Assembly (NCBI GenBank): GCA_024330215.1
Contig: JANDLU010000003.1
Coordinates: forward strand, 57,074 to 121,073
Direction of reading: 5' to 3'
DNA length: 64,000 bases
Origin: Candidatus Gaiellasilicea maunaloa
GTDB taxonomy: Bacteria; Actinomycetota; Thermoleophilia; Gaiellales; Gaiellaceae
The notes beneath the pieces are model-generated. The model saw only the letters and a program-made list of their open reading frames with translations, was not told where the DNA came from and ran no database searches. Positions 27,589-36,112 of the stretch are shown piece by piece. The translations under genes were made by a program, and so were the position numbers. How positions within the stretch are numbered: position 1 is the first letter of the stretch; every line of letters begins with the position of its first letter.

Positions 27589-28604
27589 GCCCTGACCGCG
27601 AGCTCCGTCTCCGCGTCGAAGAGATGCAGCTTGTCGCGCGGGATCGAGAACCGCTGCTCCACACCCGTGGGAACACGATCCTCGACCGGAAGCTTCGCGA
27701 GCAGCTTCTCGTCGCCCGCGGCGAGATGGACGAGTTGCTCGTCGCCCAGGTACTCGACCACCTCGACGGTTGCCTGGAAGTAGGCGGCATCCCCGTTCCC
27801 GCCGCCGAGGACGACATGCTCGGGACGGAATCCCGCCAACTGCCCACCGGTACCCGCTCCCTTGACGAAGCCGGCGGGAACGAGGTTCATTGCCGGCGAG
27901 CCGATGAAGCGCGCCACGAAGACGTTCGTCGGCTTGGTGTAGAGCTGCTCGGGCGTCCCCGCCTGTTGGAGCACGCCCTGCTTCATCACCGCGATCCGGT
28001 CGCCCATCGTCATCGCCTCGACCTGATCGTGCGTGACGTAGACCGTCGTCACCTTCAGGTCGCGCTGCAGCTTGAGGATCTCTGCCCGCGTATTCACACG
28101 CAGCGCGGCATCGAGGTTCGAGAGGGGCTCGTCCATCAGAAACGCTTTGGGCTGCCGCACGATCGCGCGTCCGAGCGCGACCCGCTGCCGCTGCCCTCCG
28201 GAGAGCTGCTTCGGCTTGCGCTTGATCAGTTCGGTCATGTCGAGCACCTCGGCCGCCTTCGAGACACGTCGATTGATTTCGTCCTTCGGTGTGCGCACGT
28301 TTCGGAGGCCGAAGGCGAGATTGTCGTAGACCGTCATGTGCGGGTACAGGGCGTACGACTGGAAGACCATCGCGACGTCGCGGGCGCCTGGAGCCAGGTT
28401 GTTGACGACGCGATCGCCGATCAGGATCCGTCCGGAGGTCGTCTCCTCGAGGCCTGCGAGCATCCGGAGCGCGGTGCTCTTCCCGCAGCCCGATGGGCCG
28501 ACGAGGACGAGGAACTCGCCGTCGCTGATCTCGAGCGTCAGCTCGTCGACGGCGACGGTATCGTCGAATCGCTTGGTGACGTTCTCGAACGTGACTGTTG
28601 CCAT
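27585..28604 (-). CDS. carbohydrate ABC transporter ATP-binding protein (UgpC/MsmK/MalK type)
   Basis: MATVTFENVTKRFDDTVAVDELTLEISDGEFLVLVGPSGCGKSTALRMLAGLEETTSGRILIGDRVVN; C-terminal TOBE-like region. Confidence 0.93.
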   Translation of the reverse strand: MATVTFENVTKRFDDTVAVDELTLEISDGEFLVLVGPSGCGKSTALRMLAGLEETTSGRILIGDRVVNNLAPGARDVAMVFQSYALYPHMTVYDNLAFGLRNVRTPKDEINRRVSKAAEVLDMTELIKRKPKQLSGGQRQRVALGRAIVRQPKAFLMDEPLSNLDAALRVNTRAEILKLQRDLKVTTVYVTHDQVEAMTMGDRIAVMKQGVLQQAGTPEQLYTKPTNVFVARFIGSPAMNLVPAGFVKGAGTGGQLAGFRPEHVVLGGGNGDAAYFQATVEVVEYLGDEQLVHLAAGDEKLLAKLPVEDRVPTGVEQRFSIPRDKLHLFDAETELAVRA

Positions 28605-29254
28605 CAGGATCCGGCCTCCAGGATCGGGTCGTCTGGGAGTGCGAAGCGTGCCGCGGCGAGAAACGAGTAGGCGACGGTGAGCGTCAGCAGTGGAAGCACG
28701 GCGGCAGCCGCGCCGAGCGCGTTGACAAGCAGCAGGAAGAACGCAAGCACGATCGAGGACAGCGGCCGGCGGGCCAGGGCGAAGCCCGACTTGCGCAGCA
28801 CCTCCCGCAGGGGCCGCTCGCGCTCGTCGATCGCGATCGGCCAGAGCTGCACCTGGAAGACCACGAAGAGCGCGAGCACGTAGGCGACAAGGAACGCAAG
28901 CGGCCAGCCGAACGAGCCGGCGCCGGCGTACGAGCGGATCGCGATCGTGCCCGCGAGGAACACGAGGATCGCGATGAGCGAAAGCTCGAGCCCTCGTCGC
29001 CACTGGAGCCGCAGCCCTTCGACCGCGCACCGGAGCGAGAGCTCCTCCTCGTGCACGACGCGGACGGCACAGTGCATGAGGGCCGCGGCGAGCGGGCCCA
29101 GCAAGAGCGCCAGCGCCAGCGCCGACCGCGTGTAGCTCGCCGCGACGAGCAGGCTCAGAACGGCCACCGAGAGGAGGCTGTTCAGGACGACGAAGCGCCA
29201 TGACTGCTCGTAGAAGTCGCGGACCGCGGTGCGCATCGCGTCGCCGATCCTCAT
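28604..29254 (-). CDS. DUF624 (YesL-like) membrane protein
   Basis: MRIGDAMRTAVRDFYEQSWRFVVLNSLLSVAVLSLLVAASY..., multi-TM; position inside a sugar ABC operon. Confidence 0.75.
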   Translation of the reverse strand: MRIGDAMRTAVRDFYEQSWRFVVLNSLLSVAVLSLLVAASYTRSALALALLLGPLAAALMHCAVRVVHEEELSLRCAVEGLRLQWRRGLELSLIAILVFLAGTIAIRSYAGAGSFGWPLAFLVAYVLALFVVFQVQLWPIAIDERERPLREVLRKSGFALARRPLSSIVLAFFLLLVNALGAAAAVLPLLTLTVAYSFLAAARFALPDDPILEAGS

Positions 29255-30117
29255 CCCTTGACTCCGCTGGCGACGACGCCGGCGACGAAGTAGCGCTGGA
29301 AGAAGACGTAGATCAGCGCGATCGGCAGGATCGCGAGCGCGCTCGCCGCCATCAGCTGCGGCCAGAGGGTCTGGTACTGGAACCGGAACTGCGCGAGGCC
29401 GAGCTGGATCGTGTAGACGTCCGGGTCGCCGAAGCCGAGGATGATCAGCGACCAGAAGAAGTCGTTCCACATGCCCTGGAACGTGAGGATCGTGACCGCG
29501 GCGAGCGCCGGAGCCGCGAGCGGCAGCATCACCTTCCAGTAGGTCTTGAGGAAGCCCGCGTTGTCGAGCTTGGCCGCCTCCTCGAAGTCCTTCGGAATCG
29601 TGAGAAAGTACTGGCGCATCAGGAAGAGCTCGGTCGGAAGCACGAGGTGGATCGCGATGAAGCCGAAGAAGCTGCCGACGAGCCCCCAGTTCGTGAGCAT
29701 CTGGAACACGGGGACGAGGCGGAGCTGATCGGGGATCATCAACGTCGCCAGCACGAGCATGAACAGAACCTCCCGGCCGGGAAAGCGCAGCCGTGCGAAC
29801 GCGTAGCCGCCTAACGACGCGAGCACGAGGTTTGCGACCGTGATCGCGCCCGCGAGGATGAAGCTGTTGAGCGCGAAGCGCGCGAAGTTGAAGTCCGTCA
29901 GCACCTCGCGAAACGCACGCAGGCTGGGGTTGTCGGGGACGAGGTCGAATCCCGTCGTCTCGGGCAGCGACTTCAGCGCAGTCGAGATCGTCCAGAGGAA
30001 GGGGACGAAGAAGAGCGCCGAGACGAGCACGAGCAGCACGTAGACGAGCAGGCGACGAGCCCGGTAGGAGAGCGGCCGCCGGGGGATGGCGGAGGTGCTG
30101 GCAACGTCGACCGCCAT
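29251..30117 (-). CDS. carbohydrate ABC transporter permease (MalG/LacG type)
   Basis: MPLAAPALAAVTILTFQGMWNDFFWSLI and EEAAKLDNAGFLKTYWKV EAA-loop pattern; ATG at 30117. Confidence 0.92.
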   Translation of the reverse strand: MAVDVASTSAIPRRPLSYRARRLLVYVLLVLVSALFFVPFLWTISTALKSLPETTGFDLVPDNPSLRAFREVLTDFNFARFALNSFILAGAITVANLVLASLGGYAFARLRFPGREVLFMLVLATLMIPDQLRLVPVFQMLTNWGLVGSFFGFIAIHLVLPTELFLMRQYFLTIPKDFEEAAKLDNAGFLKTYWKVMLPLAAPALAAVTILTFQGMWNDFFWSLIILGFGDPDVYTIQLGLAQFRFQYQTLWPQLMAASALAILPIALIYVFFQRYFVAGVVASGVKG

Positions 30118-31025
30118 CAGGCGGTGTCGGGTCGACCGAAGAGAAGGCGCTGCACCAGCGTCACGGTGAAGATCAGGACGAAGAGCACGATCCCCATCGC
30201 CGCGGCGTAGCCGAAGCGGATGTCCCCGATCGCCGTCCGATAGAGGTAGAGGACGGCCGTCAGGGTCGAGGAGTTCGGTCCGCCCGACCCGTTCGAAACG
30301 ATAAACGCCTGGTCGAAGACCTTGAGCGCCCCGACCACCGAGACGACGCCGACGAAGAAGTGGCCCGGCTTGAGCAGCGGAAAGGTGATCTTCCAGAACG
30401 TTCGCCAGGCGCCGGCGCGGTCGATGGCCGCAGCCTCGTAGACGTCGGTCGGAATCGCCTGAAGCGAGGCGAGGTAGAACAGCATCATCGTCCCGGAGGT
30501 CGTCCACGCGTTCAGCCCGACGATCGAGAAGAGCGCCGTGTCGGAGTCGCCGAACCACGGCCGGTTGCCGCCGATGATCGCGTTCAGCAGGCCGTCAGCG
30601 GAGAGGATGTAGATCGCAATCGCGGTGATCGCCGCCGACGAGGCGAGCGAGGGAAAATAGAACGCGGAGCGGAAGAACGTCTTGCCGCGGATGCCGGCGT
30701 TGACGATCACCGCCATCGCGAGCCCGAGGGCCATTTGGATCGGCACCACGAGCGCCGTGTACAGCAGCGTGTTCTTCAGCGCCTTGTGGAAGATCTCGTC
30801 GCGGTAGAGCTCGCGGTAGTTCTCGAACCCGAGCGTCTCGATCTTCCCGAACACGCCCCAGTCGTAGCGGCTGATGTAGACCGCGTAGGCGAGGGGCCAG
30901 ATGAAGAAGAGCAGGAAGACCCCCATCGGCACGAGGATAAACGCGTAGGCGACGAGCGCCTCGCGAAGCTTGGCCGACCCGACCGAGCGGTGCCGCGGCG
31001 CGTTCTCGACTGTGGCCAAGCTCAC
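30117..31025 (-). CDS. carbohydrate ABC transporter permease (MalF/LacF type)
   Basis: YEAAAIDRAGAWRTFWKITFPLLKPGHFFVGVVSVVGALKVFDQAFIVSNGSGGPNSST. Confidence 0.92.
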   Translation of the reverse strand: MSLATVENAPRHRSVGSAKLREALVAYAFILVPMGVFLLFFIWPLAYAVYISRYDWGVFGKIETLGFENYRELYRDEIFHKALKNTLLYTALVVPIQMALGLAMAVIVNAGIRGKTFFRSAFYFPSLASSAAITAIAIYILSADGLLNAIIGGNRPWFGDSDTALFSIVGLNAWTTSGTMMLFYLASLQAIPTDVYEAAAIDRAGAWRTFWKITFPLLKPGHFFVGVVSVVGALKVFDQAFIVSNGSGGPNSSTLTAVLYLYRTAIGDIRFGYAAAMGIVLFVLIFTVTLVQRLLFGRPDTA

Positions 31026-31038
31026 CTCACAGGGGTCG

Positions 31039-31081
31039 GCCAGGATCCTCCACGCATGGAATGCACGTGGAGGATCCTGGC
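31039..31081 (-). terminator. strong intra-operon hairpin between substrate-binding protein and permease genes
   Basis: GCCAGGATCCTCCACG (31039-31054) and CGTGGAGGATCCTGGC (31066-31081): 16-bp perfect arms, 11-nt loop. Confidence 0.65.
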
Positions 31082-31095
31082 GGGGCGGGGCGGAG

Positions 31096-32337
31096 CTAGC
31101 GCAGGGCCTCGTTCGCGGCCTTGTCGACCTTAGTCAGCATCGCGGCCACGGACTGCTTTCGCTCGATCACCGCGGACAGCTCGTTGTTCGCGATATCGAT
31201 CACCTTCGTGAACGTCGGCGCGAACTGCCACGGGCGGGCAGCAGGGGCAGCGGCGATGAAGTTCTCGCGGCCCGCCGGTGCCCTCACGTCGCTACGGGAC
31301 GGGAGCGCGAGCCCCTTCGACGTCCACGTCTTCATCCCGGGCTGGCCGACGAGGTAACGGATCAGCTGCCACGCAGCATCCTTGTTCTTGGAGTCGCGCG
31401 CCATCGAGTAGCTGACGGTGAAGGCGAGATTCCCCTCCTGCTTGCCGCGGATCATCTTGTTCACCGTGAAGCGGACGTCCGGGAACGTCTCGGCCATGAA
31501 CGGCACGACCCAGTTGCCCTCGAAGATGATCGCCGCCTTCGCCTTGCCGAGCGCCTCACCGCACCAGCCGACGCCGAGCTGAGCCGGCGTGCCGGCGAGG
31601 CCCTGGTTGATCAGCGTCACATACCACTCGGCGGCCCGCCGGACGGCGGTCGTGTTGACCGTCGACCTCGTCTTCGAGGCGTTCAGGAACGTGCCCCCGT
31701 TCTGGTAGACGAACGCGAGCAGGCGATCCCAGCTCGGTGAGAGACAGATGGGCCGGCCGCCGGGAACCTTCCCCTGCAGCTTCCGGGCCGCGGCTCTGAG
31801 CTCATCCCAGGTCTTCGGCGCTTTCGTGCCCGCCGCTGCGAGGAGGCGGTTGTTCGTCTCCATCGCGAGCGGAGACCAGTCCTTCGGGAAGCCGTAGGTC
31901 TTGCCATCGGGGCCCTTGAACCCTCTCAGCAGCGATGGGAAGAACGCCGACGTCTTGAGCTTGCTCTTCGCAACGTACGGGTCGAGCGGCTCGAGCAGCC
32001 GCTGCTTGATCCAATCCGGCGCCACATTCGAATCGACGTAGAAGACGTCGGCGGGCGTGCGCGCGGCGAACTTCGCCAGCATCGCGGCCGGGTAGTCACC
32101 GGAGATCGGCGCGTAGTTCACCTTGACGCTCGGGAACGTCTTCTCGAAGCCGCGGATGACCTCTTTGAGCAGCTTCGTCTCGGTCGGCGACGAAGCCCAG
32201 CCCGAGAGCGTGACCTCCCCGGTTGCCGCGACGCCCGTCGTCCGATCGGTTGTTCCCTGGCTCGTGCTCGCGGCGATGCCCGCGAAGACCACGAGGCCGA
32301 GGAGCAGAGCCGGGAGTAGGAGCCTGTAACGCTTCAT
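31096..32337 (-). CDS. extracellular sugar-binding protein of ABC transporter
   Basis: MKRYRLLLPALLLGLVVFAGIAAS signal; VTLSGWASSPTETKLLKEVIRGFEKTFPSVKVNYAPISGDYPAAMLAKFAARTPADVFYVDS. Confidence 0.92.
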   Translation of the reverse strand: MKRYRLLLPALLLGLVVFAGIAASTSQGTTDRTTGVAATGEVTLSGWASSPTETKLLKEVIRGFEKTFPSVKVNYAPISGDYPAAMLAKFAARTPADVFYVDSNVAPDWIKQRLLEPLDPYVAKSKLKTSAFFPSLLRGFKGPDGKTYGFPKDWSPLAMETNNRLLAAAGTKAPKTWDELRAAARKLQGKVPGGRPICLSPSWDRLLAFVYQNGGTFLNASKTRSTVNTTAVRRAAEWYVTLINQGLAGTPAQLGVGWCGEALGKAKAAIIFEGNWVVPFMAETFPDVRFTVNKMIRGKQEGNLAFTVSYSMARDSKNKDAAWQLIRYLVGQPGMKTWTSKGLALPSRSDVRAPAGRENFIAAAPAARPWQFAPTFTKVIDIANNELSAVIERKQSVAAMLTKVDKAANEALR

Positions 32338-32402
32338 CTGGTGCACCCTCCCTGGTAGACCTCATTTGTCTCGAGACCGACAATCGTCTTAGATGACGAG
32401 TG

Positions 32403-32416
32403 TGGAACCGCTTCCA
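32403..32416. promoter_or_regulatory. candidate LacI-family operator TGGAACCGCTTCCA
   Basis: Near-perfect 14-bp palindrome upstream of the sugar-binding protein; 13/14 identical to the palindrome at 36014-36027. Confidence 0.7.
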
Positions 32417-32513
32417 AACCTTCGAGCGAGAGTAAAACACCTCGTGCCGACGGGCGCAAGCCGACGAGGTCGGTCGTCTATCCTCGGCGGCGCACGCCCG
32501 GATTGAGGTCTAG

Positions 32514-34604
32514 GTGCCGCTCACGATCCTCGAGGGCTCGACCTTCTGCATTTCCGATGAGCAGGGCGACATCGGCGCCGCCGCCGACGGGCTCTTCGCC
32601 GCCGATACCCGCTACCTCTCGCGGCTCGTACTCACGCTCGGCGGCAAGCGGCCGCTGCTTCTCACGGGCCGCGCGCTCGTCCCCGCCGAGGCGAGCTTCG
32701 TGTTGCGGAATCCGCGTCTGCCGGGCCTCGGCCCCGACACGCTCGCGATCCTGCGGCACCGGACGGTGGCGGACGGGCTACGCGAGCACGTCGAGGTGCG
32801 CAACCTCACCGCGCAGAGCGTCGCGGTCACGCTCGAGCTCGAGCTAGGCTGCGACTTCGCGGACATCTTCACGGTCAAACGGCACGACTTCGGCGTCAAC
32901 GGCGACGGGCCCCCGGCACCCGCTCCGGCCAACGCAGTCCCTGAGCTCCGTGCCGGCGGAACCGAGCTCCGCTTCGAGGACGCCGACGCGTCCGGAGCCG
33001 AGCTTCAGGTCGTCCTCTCGAAACCCGCTGCGGTGAGCGGGGGCCGGCTCGGCTACGCGCTCGAGCTCGGCCCGCATGAGCGCTGGAGCCTCGAGCTCGA
33101 GGTCGTCCCCTCCGCCGAAGGCGCGCTCGGCTCTCCTACCGGGGCCGCCGCCAGGTTGGAGGCCGGGCGGCAGAGCGCAGCCGCGTCGCTCGCCGCCTGG
33201 CAGTCGAGCGTCCCCACCCTGACCGCCTCGTGGGTCGATCTCGATCGGAGCTACCGCCAGGCGGTGCGGGACATCGCCGCTCTGCGGATGCGCGTCGGCG
33301 ACACGGGCGAGCTGATCGCGGCCGGCATGCCGTGGTTCATGACCGTCTTCGGCCGCGACACGCTGATCGCGAGCCTACAGACGCTGCCGCTCGGCGAAGG
33401 CCTCTCGCGCGCCGGGCTGCTCGCGCTCGCCGCGCTTCAGGCAGACGCCGACGATCCCTCGATCGACGCCGAACCCGGCAAGATCGTGCACGAGATCCGG
33501 CGTGGCAAGGCGGCGCAGAGGTGGTTCGCGCGGTACTACGGCACCGTCGACGCAACACCGCTCTTCCTCGTCCTTCTCTCCGAGCACTGGCGCTGGACGC
33601 GCGACGACGCCCTCGTCGAGCGGCTGCAGCCGAACGCGCTGCGAGCGCTCGAGTGGATCGACGTCCACGGCGACTCTGACGGTGACGGCTTCGTCGAGTA
33701 CGAGCGTCGCGCTCCGCAGGGGATCGCCAACCAGAGCTGGAAGGACTCGCACGACTCGCAGCTCTTCCACGACGGCACGCAGGCCCGCGGCGCGATCGCC
33801 GCGGGTGAGGTGCAGGGCTACGTGTACGACGCAAAGCTTCGCCTGGCGGAGCTCGCCCGCGAGGTCTGGCGTGATCCGACACTCGCGACGCGACTCGAAG
33901 CGGAGGCGGCGCTGCTCCGCGAGCGGTTCGACGCGGCGTTCTGGTGCGAGCGCGGCGGCGAGCACACCTACGCACTTGCGCTCGACGGCGAGAAGCGACC
34001 GGTGAACTCGCTCACCTCGAACATCGGGCATCTCCTCTGGAGCGGGATCGTCCTCGACGAGCGCGTCGACACGATCGTCGCCCAGCTTGCCGGCGACTCC
34101 CTCTGGTCGGGGTGGGGCGTGCGCACGATGGCGGCGGACGACGCCGGCTACAACCCCCTCGCCTACCACGATGGCACCGTCTGGCCGCACGACAACTCCC
34201 TGATCGCATGGGGCCTCGTTCGGGCCGGGCGCCACGACGAGGCGCTCCGAATCGTGCGCGCGATGCTCGAGGCGGCGTCGTACTTCGACTACCAGCTACC
34301 CGAGGTGTTCGCCGGTTTCGCCCGCTCCGAGGTCGCGCACCCGATCGTCTATCCCACCGCGTCGCGGCCGCAGGCCTGGGCGGCAGGAACCGTCGTGCTG
34401 CTGCTCCGGCTACTGCTCGGGCTCGAGCCCGACCCAACTGCGCGCCGGCTCGTGACGACGGCGCCCGGACGCCTGCCGGACTGGCTCGGAACGCTCCAGC
34501 TCGACCGCATTTCGGCTTTGGGAACGACGTGGTCGGCGGCGGTGGAGGACGGTGCCGCGCGCGTCTGGGAGAACGACGGCGAGAGCCTGCTACCTGCGAG
34601 GTGA
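32514..34604 (+). CDS. amylo-alpha-1,6-glucosidase / glycogen-debranching N-terminal domain protein
   Basis: LTILEGSTFCISDEQGDIGAAADGLFAADTRYLSRLVL; GMPWFMTVFGRDTLIASLQTLPL; YHDGTVWPHDNSLIAWGLVRAGRHDEA. Confidence 0.88.
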   Translation: MPLTILEGSTFCISDEQGDIGAAADGLFAADTRYLSRLVLTLGGKRPLLLTGRALVPAEASFVLRNPRLPGLGPDTLAILRHRTVADGLREHVEVRNLTAQSVAVTLELELGCDFADIFTVKRHDFGVNGDGPPAPAPANAVPELRAGGTELRFEDADASGAELQVVLSKPAAVSGGRLGYALELGPHERWSLELEVVPSAEGALGSPTGAAARLEAGRQSAAASLAAWQSSVPTLTASWVDLDRSYRQAVRDIAALRMRVGDTGELIAAGMPWFMTVFGRDTLIASLQTLPLGEGLSRAGLLALAALQADADDPSIDAEPGKIVHEIRRGKAAQRWFARYYGTVDATPLFLVLLSEHWRWTRDDALVERLQPNALRALEWIDVHGDSDGDGFVEYERRAPQGIANQSWKDSHDSQLFHDGTQARGAIAAGEVQGYVYDAKLRLAELAREVWRDPTLATRLEAEAALLRERFDAAFWCERGGEHTYALALDGEKRPVNSLTSNIGHLLWSGIVLDERVDTIVAQLAGDSLWSGWGVRTMAADDAGYNPLAYHDGTVWPHDNSLIAWGLVRAGRHDEALRIVRAMLEAASYFDYQLPEVFAGFARSEVAHPIVYPTASRPQAWAAGTVVLLLRLLLGLEPDPTARRLVTTAPGRLPDWLGTLQLDRISALGTTWSAAVEDGAARVWENDGESLLPAR

Positions 34605-34650
34605 GGCCGAGCCGACCGCTCCGACCCGACACCGCCGCTCGAATCCTGAC

Positions 34651-34982
34651 GGCGGGCTTCGAGCCGGGCTTTGGACGGCACCGTTCCTCGTGAGCGAGCG
34701 GAGCGCGCTCGCGCGAGAGCATCCCGGAGTGGCTGGTCGGCGGCGCCGATGCCGGCCGGAACTGGCACCAGCGGCTCCGGGTGCTCGATGTCACGAATCC
34801 CGGCGCTGCCGCCCATCTCGAGCCGTCTACGCGACGCTCACACATTGGGGGTTCAGCTTCCACAAGCTCGACTCCCTCTACGCCGGTGCGCTCGACGGGC
34901 GCCAGCACGCGGACTGTTCTCCGATCGAGGTCGGCCGCGCGGGGCTGCGCCTGATCCGTCGCGCGGCGGGGCCGGAAGCCAC
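34651..34982 (+). pseudogene. GH36-type alpha-galactosidase remnant, frameshifted
   Basis: Frame A: GLRAGLWTAPFLVSERSALAREH; frame B: PEWLVGGADAGRNWHQRLRVLDVTNPGAAAHLE; frame A again: YATLTHWGFSFHKLDSLYAGALDGRQHADCSPIEVGRAGLRLIRRAAG. Together they form one collinear GH36 catalytic-barrel segment. Confidence 0.8.
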
Positions 34983-34984
34983 GC

Positions 34985-36028
34985 CTAACGCTTTCGCGGG
35001 CCCGTCGATCTGCGGACGACGAGCTCGAGCGGCAGCGTCTCGGTGCGGACGGCGAACGGCTCGCCCGCCAGCGCCTGGAGCAACAGCTCGGCGCCGCGCC
35101 GACCACTCTCGAACAACGGCTGGCGCACCGTCGTGAGCCCCACGTAGGAGGCCGCCTCGATGTCGTCGAAACCGACGACGGAGAGCTCGTCGGGAACGCG
35201 GATACCCAGGTCCCGTGCTGCCTCGAGCACTCCCAGCGCCTGCGTGTCGGAGGCGGCGAAGATCGCGGTCGGCGGCTCGGGCAGTCGCAAGAGCTCCTCC
35301 GCGATGCTCCGCGCGACATGACGGCTCTGCGTTCCCTGGCGCACGTACCCGGGCTGCCGCTCGAGCCCGGCGCGGGCGAGTGCCCGGAGATACCCCTCGG
35401 TCCGGTCGCGACTCGAGCGGAACCGGAAGCGGTCCGGCGGTTTGTCTCCGACGAATGCGATCCGCCGGTGGCCGAGGTCGAGGAGGTAGCGGGTGGCGAC
35501 CTCGCCCCCTGCGACGTCGTCGGACACGACGCACGGCAAGGAAGGATGTGGCGCGTCGACGAGCACGCAGGGAATCTGCGCCGCCTCGAGGCGGGCGAGC
35601 TCGGCATCGGGGGGGACAAGCGAGACCGCGAGCAATCCGTCCGCCCTGTCTCCTCTGCCGAACATGTCGAAGGCCCGCCGCCGACGGTCCGGCGACTCGA
35701 CGTCGAACAGCGCCAGGTCGTAGGGCGAGGCCTCGAGCCCGGCCACGATGCCGCGCACGCGCTCGACCGCCGAGTCGCTGGTGAAGAACGGGACGACCAC
35801 CCCGATCACGAACGTACGGCGGAGGGAGAGGTTGCGCGCGACGGAGCTCGGCCGGTAGTCCAGCTCGAGGATGGCGGCGAGCACTCGCTCCCGGGTTGGC
35901 CCGGCGACGTTCGGATGGCCGTTGACGACCCGCGAGACGGTCGCCAAGCCTACGCCCGCGCGCGCCGCCACGCCGGCGATCGTCGCCGGCTGTCCGCTTT
36001 TGGGAGGGGTGTCTGGAAGCGCTTCCAT
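34985..36028 (-). CDS. LacI family transcriptional regulator
   Basis: [56 protein letters not shown] at 36028 inside candidate operator (GTG at 36049 is an alternative). Confidence 0.93.
   Translation of the reverse strand: MEALPDTPPKSGQPATIAGVAARAGVGLATVSRVVNGHPNVAGPTRERVLAAILELDYRPSSVARNLSLRRTFVIGVVVPFFTSDSAVERVRGIVAGLEASPYDLALFDVESPDRRRRAFDMFGRGDRADGLLAVSLVPPDAELARLEAAQIPCVLVDAPHPSLPCVVSDDVAGGEVATRYLLDLGHRRIAFVGDKPPDRFRFRSSRDRTEGYLRALARAGLERQPGYVRQGTQSRHVARSIAEELLRLPEPPTAIFAASDTQALGVLEAARDLGIRVPDELSVVGFDDIEAASYVGLTTVRQPLFESGRRGAELLLQALAGEPFAVRTETLPLELVVRRSTGPRKR
36014..36027. promoter_or_regulatory. candidate LacI-family operator TGGAAGCGCTTCCA
   Basis: Perfect 14-bp palindrome overlapping the start codon of the LacI gene. 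Confidence 0.75.
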
Positions 36029-36067
36029 GCCGCGTCCGCACTTTCCCACCCGGTGACCGCCGAGTCA

Positions 36068-36100
36068 AACCGGGGAGCAGGGCGCGCCCGCTCCCCGGTT
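36068..36100 (-). terminator. hairpin AACCGGGGAGC...GCTCCCCGGTT downstream of the MFS gene
   Basis: 11-bp perfect arms enclosing AGGGCGCGCCC, just past the MFS stop codon at 36113. Confidence 0.6.
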
Positions 36101-36112
36101 GGACGCGCGTGA

